Assembly: GCF_011682145.1 (NCBI RefSeq)
Contig: NZ_WHJH01000043.1
Span: forward strand, 1-61,842
DNA: 61,842 nucleotides
Source: Massilia mucilaginosa
GTDB lineage: Bacteria; Pseudomonadota; Gammaproteobacteria; Burkholderiales; Burkholderiaceae_D
Direction: 5' to 3'
Of this stretch, positions 18,734 through 27,608 are shown one piece after another. The position numbers were made by a program, and so were the translations under genes. Numbering within the stretch: the first letter of the stretch is position 1; each line of letters begins with the position of its first letter. Below the pieces are notes generated by a model that was not told where the DNA came from, made no database searches, and worked only from the letters and a program-made list of their open reading frames with translations.

Positions 18734-19816
18734 GTGCACCGACTTTTTCTCAGCCTCCTGTTAATAGGGACATTCCTCATGGCCTCTTGCACCTTCGCCG
18801 GCAGCCCCGCGCCGCACCATCCATCGCCCCAGTTCAGCGACGGCAAATTCCGCAACCCGGTTCCCATGTACAAGCAGAGCCCTGCGCAGCTGGCCCGTCT
18901 CACGTGGACCTTTTTGACGGGCAAGAACAAGGATACGGTGCCGAGTGGCGCGATTCCGGTGCAGGCGCTGACCCGCGCCCAATTGCTGGCGGCGCCAGAC
19001 AACACCCTGTTCCGCCTCGGCCATTCAACCCTGCTGCTCAAGCTCGACAACGCCTTTTACCTGACCGATCCGGTGTTTTCCAAGCGCGCATCGCCAGTGC
19101 AGTGGGCCGGTCCGGCGCGCTTTCACCAGCCGCCGATCAGCATCGAGGAGCTGCCGCCGCTCAAGGCCGTGATCCTCTCGCACGACCATTACGACCATCT
19201 CGACCATGCATCGGTGCTGGCGCTGGCCGCCAAGACCGAGCACTTCCTCACCCCGCTCGGCGTCGGCGACCGCCTGGTGGCCTGGGGCATCGACGCCGCC
19301 AAGGTCACCCAGCTCGACTGGTGGCAAGAGCGCAAGGTCGGCAAGGTGCGCCTGGTCGCCACCCCGGCCCAGCATTTCTCGGGACGCAGCCTGAGCGACG
19401 GCAATTCGACCCTGTGGGCGTCCTGGGTGTTTGTGCATAAAGACTTGCGCGTCTTTTTCAGCGGCGACACCGGTTACTTCGACGGCTTCAAGGCCATCGG
19501 CAACAAGTTCGGCCCCTTCGACGTGACCATGCTCGAAACCGGCGCCTACGACAAGCAATGGCCCGACGTCCATATGGAGCCGGAACAAACCCTGCAAGCT
19601 TTTCTCGACCTCAAGGGAAAATGGCTGATGCCGGTGCATAACGGCACCTTCGACCTCAGCCTGCATCCATGGCACGAGCCCTTCGACCGCATCGCCGCGC
19701 TCGCCAGCGCGCGCGGGGTGCCTCTGACCACCCCCGAAATGGGGCAGGCACTCGACCTGAACAACCCGGCACCCGGTCAGGCGTGGTGGAAGCGGGTCGA
19801 TCCAGCACCGGGCTGA
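18734..19816 (+). CDS. MBL-fold hydrolase lipoprotein (RomA/NAPE-PLD-like)
   Basis: A 360-residue metal-dependent hydrolase. The signal ends in a lipobox (LMASC). The zinc motif is LSHDHYDHLDH, and later ligands are in AQHFSGRSLSD, FFSGDTGYFDG and LMPVHNGTFDLSLHPWHEP. This pattern is the UlaG/RomA/NAPE-PLD-like group, some of which cut phosphodiester bonds in lipids. The substrate is unknown. Start is GTG at 18734. Position opposite a TetR gene suggests induction by an unknown ligand. Confidence 0.87.
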   Translation: MHRLFLSLLLIGTFLMASCTFAGSPAPHHPSPQFSDGKFRNPVPMYKQSPAQLARLTWTFLTGKNKDTVPSGAIPVQALTRAQLLAAPDNTLFRLGHSTLLLKLDNAFYLTDPVFSKRASPVQWAGPARFHQPPISIEELPPLKAVILSHDHYDHLDHASVLALAAKTEHFLTPLGVGDRLVAWGIDAAKVTQLDWWQERKVGKVRLVATPAQHFSGRSLSDGNSTLWASWVFVHKDLRVFFSGDTGYFDGFKAIGNKFGPFDVTMLETGAYDKQWPDVHMEPEQTLQAFLDLKGKWLMPVHNGTFDLSLHPWHEPFDRIAALASARGVPLTTPEMGQALDLNNPAPGQAWWKRVDPAPG

Positions 19817-20139
19817 AAACTATTTGCATCGGCGTCGCATAATTTCCACATGCTAATATCACGCACTAAAAGAGGATTTTGCTATAAATCGGGTCATTTG
19901 AAACCGTTTTCATGACTATGTGCACCAACATGGCTCTTACATAACTGTTATGCGGTTGGTGAATGCGATATGTTGGTGCGTGGCAACAAGTTATGCGAAA
20001 CTGACATAAGCGCCATTGGGATAATAAATTGAGAAAATATGCTGCGGCGCAGTATATTTTGAACTGTCAGCTGGCTACGCAGCAGACGATTCGAGCGCCA
20101 GAAGCGCCGGACTTATCCATCATCCCCTCTGGAGGTTTT
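19817..20139. promoter_or_regulatory. Regulatory region with nested inverted repeats
   Basis: This 323-base gap holds TGAAACCGTTTTCA (19899-19912), which looks like a LacI-family operator. A perfect 10-bp inverted repeat GCACCAACAT (19922-19931) and ATGTTGGTGC (19970-19979) encloses the 13-base palindrome CATAACTGTTATG (19940-19952). These probably regulate the secreted TonB-C gene; no gene is visible in the gap. Confidence 0.5.
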
Positions 20140-20493
20140 ATGTTTGCCACTACCCGTTTCGCCACCGTATTGTCCGCAACGTTGCTGTGCCTGAGCGCGA
20201 CCCACGCCATGGCTGCGGACCGCCCGGCCCGTCTCGATGCAGCCGGCTGCGAAAAACCGGAATTTCCAGTGCGGTGGCAGGATGACGGCGAAAGCGGCAC
20301 CGTGACCGTCGCTTACCTGATCGATACCGATGGCAAAGTCGTGCAGTCGAAAGTGGTGGAATCGAGCGGCGCGGTGCGCGTCGATCGTGCCTCGGTCCGC
20401 GCCGGCGCCCGCTGCAAGTTTGAACCAGGTGCAAAAGACGGCCAGGCTGCGCTGGCGTGGGCCAAGGTCAAGTATTCGTGGGTCGTCGAGTAA
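20140..20493 (+). CDS. Secreted TonB C-terminal domain protein
   Basis: A 117-residue protein with a Sec signal (MFATTRFATVLSATLLCLSATHAMAA) and one TonB-C domain (GTVTVAYLIDTDGKVVQSKVVESSG, then a pair of cysteines in GCEKPEF and RCKFEPG). Full TonB has an N-terminal anchor and Pro-rich spacer; both are missing, so it cannot pass energy from ExbBD by itself. GGAGG lies five bases before the ATG at 20140, which decides the start. It is convergent with a TonB-dependent receptor gene. Confidence 0.8.
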   Translation: MFATTRFATVLSATLLCLSATHAMAADRPARLDAAGCEKPEFPVRWQDDGESGTVTVAYLIDTDGKVVQSKVVESSGAVRVDRASVRAGARCKFEPGAKDGQAALAWAKVKYSWVVE

Positions 20494-20508
20494 ATGGGCC
20501 GTGGCCCC

Positions 20509-20535
20509 GGCGTGGACATGCAAGATGTCCACGCC
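20509..20535. terminator. Bidirectional hairpin between convergent genes
   Basis: GGCGTGGACAT and ATGTCCACGCC form a perfect 11-bp stem with a 5-base loop. It lies 15 bases after one stop and 20 bases from the other. No clear T-run is present. Confidence 0.6.
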
Positions 20536-20555
20536 TGCCGCCTGCTCTGAAAACC

Positions 20556-23000
20556 TTAGAAGCGGTACAGCACCGACGCTTCCACCGCGCGTCCGAAGAT
20601 CGGCCGTGCATTGATCGGACCGCTGCTCTGCGCCCCGGTCAGGCGCGAATTGCCTTCCGTCAGCCCCAGTTCATTGCCCAGGTTCGTGCCCGCGAGCCGG
20701 AATTCCCAATGCGTGCCCACCGATGCCAGGATGCCCGCGTCCACCGTTTTGTACGATGGCAGGTAGGACAGATTGGCCTGGTCGGCCCAGCGGCTGCCCA
20801 CGTGCGCGTAAGTGCCATACAGTTTCAGTGAATTGTCGCCCATCGGAATCCGGTAGCTTGGCGACAGGCGGAACTGCATCTTCGGCTGGCGCTGCACCAG
20901 CTTGCCCGCAATCGCCGGATTGTCGCGGTATTTGGACTCCTGATAGTTGCCCATCAAGCTCACCTGCAGGTTTTTCACCGGCCGCACGGCCAGTTCGAAC
21001 TCCACGCCATGCCCGCGCGAACCGCTCACCGAGTTCAACACCGCGTCGGTCGTGATCTGCTGGAACGAAATGCCGGTAAAGTCCGTGTAAAACGCGTTGA
21101 TGTAGGCGCTGTACATTTCCCCAACGGTCTTGAAGCCGACTTCGTACTGCGTCGCTTTCGGCGTCGGCACGCCCTTGCGGTCGTTGACGGCCGCCTGGGT
21201 GCCGGCGTTGCGCAGGTCGTCGAAATAGATGAAGGTGTGGCCGGTATTGGCGCGCGCAAACACGCTCATGTCCTTGGAAAATTTGTAGATCCCGCCCACC
21301 GTGAAGGAATTGACGCTGTCGTCGCGGCTGAGCTGGGTGTTGGTGCCGGTCGGAACCGAGGTGCCGTTGTTGTAGACGGTCAGCGGATTGGCGTCCGTAT
21401 CCATCGAGCTCAGGTTCGAGATTGTCGCTTTCAGGCTCTGCTTTTCGCGGCGCGCACCCACGTCCACCTTGATCTGCTCGTTCACCTTCCATTCATTGGC
21501 CACGAACAGGGCGGTATTGTTGCCCTTGTACGATGCCACTGGCGCATAAAACACATTCCCGTCCACCCCGTTGCGCGAAACGATGGTGCCGTTGCTCAGT
21601 TGCACGTTGATCAGGCTGGCGTTGGGCGTGGCCGTCATCAGGTGGCTGTTGCCCAGGTACCATTCGTCATTCGACTTGTAGCGCGCCACATACACGCCGG
21701 CAGTCGTCGTGTTGCTCTTGAGTAGCTCGCGGCTGATGCGCAATTCGTTGGTGAACGAGCTCAGTTTCTTCTCGACCGACCACAATCCCGCCTGTACCAC
21801 TTGGTCGTTGGGATCGACCACGCCGCCCTTCACATAACTGATGCTGCCCGAACCGGCCGCCGCCAGGGGATTGTGGGTGGCGTTGGCATTGGCCAGGTAG
21901 GCCGCCGCCGTCAGCGGATTGTTCCCGGTGAACATGGAGATCGTGTTCAGGTCGCCGCTGAAGTAATTCGCCTTGTTCGACACATCCCAGCCGCCGAGCT
22001 TTTGCTCGTACTCGGCGCCGAACACGGTCGCATCCATGCCGCGCCCGTCGGCCAGGTCGCGCGTGAGGGTCTTGCCGGGCGCCGCGTCGATGGTGAAGTG
22101 GCGCATCTCATTGCTCATCAAGGTACCGGTGCGCGGATCGAAGCCGGGAAACTCCGTGATCGTGCGTCCGTTGTTGCTCGAAATGAGCGGTACGCCGGTG
22201 TAAAACGCGTTCTTGTCCTTGGTGGTGCGCATGTAGGCGGTCACTTCGCCATCAATGAGCTTGCGGGTGACGGACGCGGTCAGCTGCTTGCCGTCGTCGG
22301 CCTTGAATTGCGGATCGCGCACGCCCTGGGTCTGGCGCGCGAAGCCGCCGATGGTCCCGTACCAGCCGTCGGCGATCTTGCCGCCCACAAATGCATCGAG
22401 CCGGCGCAGCTTGCCGGTGCCGGTGGTAAAGCGCAGGGTGGCGTCAAGCGTGTCTTCGCCCTTTTTCAGGATGAAGTTCATCGTCGCGCCCGGCTGCCCG
22501 ACCGAGTAAATCGTGCTCGGCCCGCCGCGCAGCACTTCCACCCGCGCCACCGTATCGTCCAGGCGGAAGGCGGACGACCCCTCGAAGAACGACAGCACCG
22601 GCACCGGATACAGGGGATTGCCGTTCATCTGCACCGACACGAAGGGCGAATCGCTACCCGACGGAAAGCCGCGCACCTCGATATTCGCGCCCGACTGGCC
22701 GCCGGTCGACTCCGCATACACGCCAGGCACCAGTTTCAGCACGTCGGCGGTGCTGCTGGGCGAGGCCGATTTGAGCTGTTCCTCGGTCGCCGTGGTGATC
22801 GAAAAGCTGGTGTCGATCTTGCGCGTGCCGCGCGCCGACGCCGTGCCGGTCACCACCACCTGTTGGATTTCGGTCGCGACCGCCGCGTCCAGCGCCGCCG
22901 GGGCGGGGGGCGCGGCCTGGCCGGCTGCCTGGGCCTGGTTCATCAGGGTCAGCACGGCCAGCGTGACTGAGGAAAGCAGGAAGTGCTTGTGACTGTTCAT
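20556..23000 (-). CDS. TonB-dependent outer-membrane receptor
   Basis: An 814-residue receptor. It has a signal peptide (cut after AQA, about residue 25), then a plug domain with VVVTGTASA, LKLVPGVYAESTGGQSGANIEVRGFP and VARVEVLRGGPSTIYSVGQPG, and a C-terminal barrel ending in ASVLYRF. It should import a ligand with TonB-ExbBD. The plug resembles that of siderophore-type receptors. Yet it is divergent from a LacI regulator next to sugar phosphorylase genes, so an oligosaccharide substrate is also plausible. Its leader carries copy 3 of the dispersed repeat. Its likely promoter overlaps LacI-type operators. Confidence 0.9.
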   Translation of the reverse strand: MNSHKHFLLSSVTLAVLTLMNQAQAAGQAAPPAPAALDAAVATEIQQVVVTGTASARGTRKIDTSFSITTATEEQLKSASPSSTADVLKLVPGVYAESTGGQSGANIEVRGFPSGSDSPFVSVQMNGNPLYPVPVLSFFEGSSAFRLDDTVARVEVLRGGPSTIYSVGQPGATMNFILKKGEDTLDATLRFTTGTGKLRRLDAFVGGKIADGWYGTIGGFARQTQGVRDPQFKADDGKQLTASVTRKLIDGEVTAYMRTTKDKNAFYTGVPLISSNNGRTITEFPGFDPRTGTLMSNEMRHFTIDAAPGKTLTRDLADGRGMDATVFGAEYEQKLGGWDVSNKANYFSGDLNTISMFTGNNPLTAAAYLANANATHNPLAAAGSGSISYVKGGVVDPNDQVVQAGLWSVEKKLSSFTNELRISRELLKSNTTTAGVYVARYKSNDEWYLGNSHLMTATPNASLINVQLSNGTIVSRNGVDGNVFYAPVASYKGNNTALFVANEWKVNEQIKVDVGARREKQSLKATISNLSSMDTDANPLTVYNNGTSVPTGTNTQLSRDDSVNSFTVGGIYKFSKDMSVFARANTGHTFIYFDDLRNAGTQAAVNDRKGVPTPKATQYEVGFKTVGEMYSAYINAFYTDFTGISFQQITTDAVLNSVSGSRGHGVEFELAVRPVKNLQVSLMGNYQESKYRDNPAIAGKLVQRQPKMQFRLSPSYRIPMGDNSLKLYGTYAHVGSRWADQANLSYLPSYKTVDAGILASVGTHWEFRLAGTNLGNELGLTEGNSRLTGAQSSGPINARPIFGRAVEASVLYRF

Positions 23001-23046
23001 CGTTATGCTCGCTTTTTATCTGTGTTCTTATTGAAATCCGTCTCCT

Positions 23047-23166
23047 GGGGACCTCGAAAAACCTACTGCGCGGCGTCATTTTCGCCCTGCGATGCTCACC
23101 GTACCTTCGTACGGCTGCGCTCTCGGACGAAACTGACGCCGCTCGCTACGGTTTTGCGAGGTCCCC
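23047..23166 (-). repeat. Dispersed leader repeat, copy 3 (full length)
   Basis: A 120-base element with inverted ends (GGGGACCTCG). Read toward the receptor gene it has the same order as copy 2: GCGGCGTCA pairs with TGACGCCGC, and CCGTAC-GAAG-GTACGG is at the centre. It lies 46 bases upstream of the receptor start. Confidence 0.9.
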
Positions 23167-23288
23167 TCCTGGACTGGCGGTGCATTCGCTTTCCGAGTGC
23201 CTGCCCCATGCGTGTCCCCTGTCTGTTCCTGCCGCGCCGCGCATCGGGCCGGTCTGCAATTTATTATGATGGCAAGAAAAGACGAATC

Positions 23289-23317
23289 ATTGAAACAAGA
23301 AATGATATCGATGTCAA
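23289..23317 (-). promoter_or_regulatory. Candidate promoter of the receptor gene
   Basis: On the minus strand TTGACA (23317-23312) and TTCAAT (23294-23289) are 17 bases apart. The -35 box lies inside operator 1. The transcript would start near 23282 and carry the copy-3 repeat. Confidence 0.45.
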
Positions 23318-23339
23318 TCGAAATGTTATCGATGTCATT
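23301..23339. promoter_or_regulatory. Two LacI-type operators between receptor and lacI genes
   Basis: AATGATATCGATGTCAAT (23301-23318) and AATGTTATCGATGTCATT (23322-23339) are near-palindromic and share ATCGATGTCA. Their centres are 21 bases apart, about two helix turns. The gap 23001-23412 is otherwise non-coding apart from the repeat, the receptor promoter and a candidate extended -10 (TGTCATAAT, 23363-23371) for the rightward gene. Confidence 0.65.
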
Positions 23340-23412
23340 TGGCCTGTGGCGCGGCGTAAACCTGTCATAATGCGGCGGTGTCGTTGTTTTCTTACCAAAA
23401 TTGAGCGTTCCC

Positions 23413-24456
23413 ATGGCCGCAAGCAAGGCAGCAAGCAAGACTGCATCTATCCCAGCAAGCACGATCGCGCCGCGCAAGAACGACGCCGCCCTGACGATGG
23501 AAGACCTCGCCAGCCTGGCGGGCGTATCCACGATCACGGTCTCGCGCGCGCTGCGCGACAGCCCGCTGGTGACGGAAAAGACGCGTGAAAAAATCCGCCG
23601 CATCGCCGACGAGCAGGGCTACCGCCTGAACATCAGCGCGCGCAACCTGCGCATGCGGCGCAGCTACTCGGTCGCGGTCGTGGTCGAAATGACGCCCGTC
23701 AAGGGCCGCCCGATGTCGGACCCGTATCCGCTTGAACTGTTGGGCGGCATCACCCAGGAACTGACCACGGCCGGCTACAGCGTGGTGCTCACTTCCAAGC
23801 AGTTGATGGACACCGCCCCGGTGCAGGGCGCCGACGGCCTGATTTTGCTCGGCCAGGGCTCGCACGGCGAAGCGGTGCGCTTCCTGCAAAAGGCCAACCT
23901 GCCGCTGGTGGTGTGGGGCGCGCCGGAAGCTGGCGCCACCACCATCGTGGTCGGCAGCGACAACCGCCGCGGCGGCGCCAGCGTGGCCGAACGCTTTTTG
24001 GCGCAGGGCCGGCGCAAGCTGGTGTTCCTGGGCGATGTCGATCACGCCGAAGTCCAGGAGCGCTGCGCCGGCTTCATCGACGCGCTGGGCGGGCAGGGCA
24101 CGGTGCACATCATCCGTCCCAAGGCCTTCACTTTCGAATCGGGCTTCGACAGCATGACCGCGCTGCTCAAGAAAAAGGGCCACGCCTTCGACGGCGTGTT
24201 CGCCGCCAGCGACCTGCTGGCCATGGGCGCGATCCGCGCGCTCACCGAACACCAGCTGCGCGTGCCCGACGACGTCTCCGTCATCGGCTACGACGACACG
24301 CCCGGCGCGGCCAGTTTTGTTCCGCCGCTGACCAGCGTGCACCAGTACCTGCGCGATGGCGGCGTGCTGCTTGCCAAAAAAATGCTGGCGCTGATGAACG
24401 GCGAGCAGGTCGAGTCCGAAATGCTGCCGACCACCCTGATCGCCCGCCAGACCTGA
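23413..24456 (+). CDS. LacI-family regulator 1
   Basis: A 347-residue repressor. After a 25-residue Ala/Ser/Lys-rich lead comes the helix-turn-helix (TMEDLASLAGVSTITVSRALR, hinge to NLRMRRSY), then a periplasmic-binding-like sugar domain (SVAVVVEM, ADGLILLG, NRRGGASVAERFL, GVFAASDLLAMGAIRAL, VIGYDDTPGA). The ATG at 23413 is preferred over the TTG at 23401. It lies between the receptor gene and the GH65 gene and probably controls both through the operators on either side. The effector is likely the disaccharide or a phosphorylated product. Confidence 0.9.
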   Translation: MAASKAASKTASIPASTIAPRKNDAALTMEDLASLAGVSTITVSRALRDSPLVTEKTREKIRRIADEQGYRLNISARNLRMRRSYSVAVVVEMTPVKGRPMSDPYPLELLGGITQELTTAGYSVVLTSKQLMDTAPVQGADGLILLGQGSHGEAVRFLQKANLPLVVWGAPEAGATTIVVGSDNRRGGASVAERFLAQGRRKLVFLGDVDHAEVQERCAGFIDALGGQGTVHIIRPKAFTFESGFDSMTALLKKKGHAFDGVFAASDLLAMGAIRALTEHQLRVPDDVSVIGYDDTPGAASFVPPLTSVHQYLRDGGVLLAKKMLALMNGEQVESEMLPTTLIARQT

Positions 24457-24480
24457 TTTCCCCGAACAAATCTAAATAAA

Positions 24481-24533
24481 TTGACATTCCAAACCGATTT
24501 GAAATAGACTCGGCTCGAATCCAAACCGGTTTG
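24481..24533 (+). promoter_or_regulatory. GH65 operon promoter with two LacI-type operators
   Basis: TTGACA (24481-24486) and TAGACT (24505-24510) are 18 bases apart. CAAACCGATTTG (24490-24501) fills the spacer and CAAACCGGTTTG (24522-24533, a perfect palindrome) lies over the start region. Their 32-base offset is three helix turns. Binding would block RNA polymerase directly. Confidence 0.75.
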
Positions 24534-24570
24534 AAGCGCAAATTTCAAAAGACAGACAAAGGACAAAACC

Positions 24571-26916
24571 GTGCCGCACGCCAGCTCCCCCCACGCTCTC
24601 CCGCTTGACCCATGGTGCCTTCGCGAGACCTTCTTCGACCCTGCCACGCATTTTCTGAACGAGACCCTGTTCGCGCTCGGTAACGGCTACATCGGCCTGC
24701 GCGCCACGCCCGAAGAAGGCTACAGCGGCCCGGCCGGCACCTCGCTCGACGGCACCTATCTCAATGGCTTCTACGAGTCCGAACCCATCGTCTACCCGGA
24801 AGCGGCCTTCGGCCTGGCCAAAACGAACCAGTTCATGCTCAACGTGCCCAACGCCAAAGGCATCGAAGTCTGGCTCGGCGACGAACGCTTCGACCCTTTG
24901 CAAGGCACGCTCGATCGCTACGAACGCGTGTTGGATTTTCGCAGCGGGGTGCTGCGCCGCAGCCTGGAATGGACCTCGGCCAGCGGCAAGCGCCTGGGCC
25001 TCGTCACGCGGCGCGTGGTCTCGCTGGCCGACAAGCATCTGTTCGCGCTCGATGTGGAACTGACCGCGCTCAATTTCTCCGGGTCCGTGCGCGTGGTCTC
25101 GACCATCGACGGCGCCGTGCGCAACCAGGAAGCCGGCGACGATCCGCGCATCGGCTCCGCCGTCTCCGGTCCCGCGCTGCATCTGCTGGCGGTGGAGCAG
25201 GGCGCCACCATGTCCAGCCTCGCCCAGCGCACCCACAACAGCGGCTTTACCCTGGTGAGCGCGATCGACACCGTGGCGGCGGTCGCGGGAAGCGCCAGCC
25301 ACCACGACCTGGCGGCCAGCCACAGTTTCACGTTCGAGCTGGACGTGATGCTGCCGCAAAGTCTGACCAAATACGGGGTCTACTTCTCTTCGCGCGACTA
25401 TCCCGAAGCCGAACTGGCGGGCCTCGCAAAAGACGCGCTGGCCAAGGCCAGGCTCGATGGCTTCGACGCCCTGTGCGCGCGCCAGGCGGCCTATCTGGCC
25501 GACTTCTGGGCCAGTTCCGACGTCGAGATCGCCGGCGACGACGCGCTCCAGCAAGGCATCCGCTTCAACCAGTTCCACCTGCTGCAATCGGTCGGCCGCG
25601 ACGGCAAGACCAACATCGCCGCCAAGGGCGTGACCGGCGAAGGCTACGAAGGCCACTACTTCTGGGATACCGAGATCTACATCTTCCCGTTTTTCTTGTA
25701 CAGCAAACCGGAGATCGCCAAGCAGCTGCTGGCCTATCGCTACGCCGGCCTGGAACAGGCCCGCGCACGCGCGCGCCAGATGTCGCACGCCAAAGGCGCC
25801 CTGTACCCGTGGCGCACCATCGCCGGCGAAGAGTGCTCCGCCTACTTCCCGGCCGGGACCGCGCAGTACCACATCAACGCCGACATCGCCTACTCCATCA
25901 AGCTGTATCTGGACGCCACCGGCGACCTCGATTACATGGCGCAGGCCGGCGCCGAAATCGTGCTCGAAACCGCGCGCATCTGGATCGGCATCGGCAACTA
26001 CGACCGCGCCGGGCGCTTCTGCATCAACGAAGTCACCGGTCCCGACGAATACACGGCGCTGGTCAACAACAACTACTACACCAACGCCATGGCGCAGATG
26101 CACCTGCGCTTCGCGGCGGAGATGGTCGACAAGCTGCGCGGCGCGCGTCCGCACGACTTCGAGCGCATCGCGCAAGCCATCGGCCTTGACGACGCCGAAC
26201 CGGCCGCGTGGCGCCGCGCCGCCGGCCGCATGGCGCTGCCGTACGACGCCGCCCTCGGCATCCACGAGCAGGACGACAGCTTCCTCGGCAAAAAGCCCTG
26301 GGACTTCGCCGCCACCCCGAAAGAAAACTATCCGCTGCTGCTGAACTACCACCCGCTGGTGATCTACCGCCACCAGGTCTGCAAGCAGGCCGACGTGGTG
26401 CTGGCGCTGCTGCTGCTGTCCGACCAGTTCACCCAGGACGACAAAAAGCGCGACTTCGACTACTACGAAGCGGTGACCACGCACGATTCGTCGCTCTCGT
26501 CCTGCATCTTCAGCATCATCGCGTCGGAAGTGGGCTACCACGACAAGGCCTACGACTATTTTCTGGAGACCGCGCGCCTGGACCTGGACGACACGCACGG
26601 CAACACCCACTACGGCGTGCACACGGCAGCCATGGCCGGCACCTGGATGGGTGTCGCCTACGGCTTTGCCGGCATGCGCGTGGCCGACGGCGCGCTGCGC
26701 TTTGCGCCCACCCTGCCGGCGCGCTGGCAGCACTACCAGTTCCAGATTCACATCCACGGCGCGCGGCTAGCGGTACGCATCGACGCCGCCGAAGCGCGCT
26801 ACACGCTGGTCCAGGGCGAGTCGCTGGCGCTGAGCCACTGCGGCGAGCGCGTATCGCTCACCCGCGCCGCGCCATCGGTCTCGGTCGCCCGTCCACGTCA
26901 GGAGCAAACAGCATGA
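24571..26916 (+). CDS. Glycoside hydrolase family 65 disaccharide phosphorylase
   Basis: A 781-residue cytoplasmic enzyme that splits an alpha-glucosyl disaccharide with phosphate to beta-glucose 1-phosphate and glucose. The order is that of GH65: N-terminal beta-sandwich, linker, (alpha/alpha)6 barrel with GHYFWDTEIYIFPFFLY and the general acid Glu493 in VTGPDEYT, then the phosphate-contacting HYGVHTAAMAGTW. The length is normal. Kojibiose, maltose, nigerose or trehalose are all possible substrates; the motifs do not settle this for me. Start is GTG at 24571 with AAGGA upstream. It overlaps the beta-phosphoglucomutase gene by ATGA. Confidence 0.92.
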   Translation: MPHASSPHALPLDPWCLRETFFDPATHFLNETLFALGNGYIGLRATPEEGYSGPAGTSLDGTYLNGFYESEPIVYPEAAFGLAKTNQFMLNVPNAKGIEVWLGDERFDPLQGTLDRYERVLDFRSGVLRRSLEWTSASGKRLGLVTRRVVSLADKHLFALDVELTALNFSGSVRVVSTIDGAVRNQEAGDDPRIGSAVSGPALHLLAVEQGATMSSLAQRTHNSGFTLVSAIDTVAAVAGSASHHDLAASHSFTFELDVMLPQSLTKYGVYFSSRDYPEAELAGLAKDALAKARLDGFDALCARQAAYLADFWASSDVEIAGDDALQQGIRFNQFHLLQSVGRDGKTNIAAKGVTGEGYEGHYFWDTEIYIFPFFLYSKPEIAKQLLAYRYAGLEQARARARQMSHAKGALYPWRTIAGEECSAYFPAGTAQYHINADIAYSIKLYLDATGDLDYMAQAGAEIVLETARIWIGIGNYDRAGRFCINEVTGPDEYTALVNNNYYTNAMAQMHLRFAAEMVDKLRGARPHDFERIAQAIGLDDAEPAAWRRAAGRMALPYDAALGIHEQDDSFLGKKPWDFAATPKENYPLLLNYHPLVIYRHQVCKQADVVLALLLLSDQFTQDDKKRDFDYYEAVTTHDSSLSSCIFSIIASEVGYHDKAYDYFLETARLDLDDTHGNTHYGVHTAAMAGTWMGVAYGFAGMRVADGALRFAPTLPARWQHYQFQIHIHGARLAVRIDAAEARYTLVQGESLALSHCGERVSLTRAAPSVSVARPRQEQTA

Positions 26917-27557
26917 GCAGGTTCAAGGCAGTCATTTTCGATCTCGATGGTGTCATCACCGATACCGCGCACTATCATTACCTGGCGTGGAAGCGGCTGG
27001 CCGAGTCGGAAGGCGTGCATTTCGACGAAGCCTTCAACGAACAGTTGAAGGGCATCGACCGCATGGGTTCCCTGGACTTGATCCTGACCGGCGCGCCGCG
27101 CAGCTACAGCGATGCGGAGAAGCTGGCGCTGGCCGACGCCAAGAACCGCCATTACCAGGAGCTGATCGCCACCATGTCGGCGGCCGACCTGCTGCCCGGC
27201 GCGGTCGATGCGCTGGCGGCGGTGCGCGCGGCCGGCCTGCGCATCGGCCTCGCCTCGGTCAGCAAGAATGCGTTCACGGTACTCGAACGCCTGGGCATTC
27301 GCGAGCGCTTCGACTACGTGGTCGACGCCGCGCTGATCGCCAACAGCAAGCCGCATCCGGAGATCTTTTTGACGGCGGCGCGCGAACTGGGCGTGGCCCC
27401 GGCCGATTGCCTGGGCGTGGAAGACGCGGTGGCCGGCGTGGCATCGATCAAGAGTGCCGGCATGTGGGCGCTCGGCATCGGCAACCCGGACGTGCTCGCG
27501 CAGGCCGACCGGGTGATCCCGGCGCTGGACCGCTTCAAGCTGGAGGATTACCAGTAA
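26913..27557 (+). CDS. pgmB: Beta-phosphoglucomutase
   Basis: A 214-residue HAD enzyme that turns beta-glucose 1-phosphate into glucose 6-phosphate. It has the nucleophile and acid in VIFDLDGVITDT (Asp10, Asp12), the cap-domain signature KGIDRMGSLDLIL, LASVSKNAF, SKPHPEIFL with the lysine, and GVEDAVAGVASIKSAGM. The start overlaps the GH65 stop, and AGGAGC lies before it. It takes the GH65 product directly into glycolysis. Confidence 0.95.
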   Translation: MSRFKAVIFDLDGVITDTAHYHYLAWKRLAESEGVHFDEAFNEQLKGIDRMGSLDLILTGAPRSYSDAEKLALADAKNRHYQELIATMSAADLLPGAVDALAAVRAAGLRIGLASVSKNAFTVLERLGIRERFDYVVDAALIANSKPHPEIFLTAARELGVAPADCLGVEDAVAGVASIKSAGMWALGIGNPDVLAQADRVIPALDRFKLEDYQ

Positions 27558-27608
27558 GCGTCAGTGGCAGGAAGTAGCACACCAAAACAAAAAAATATTG
27601 GAGACCGT

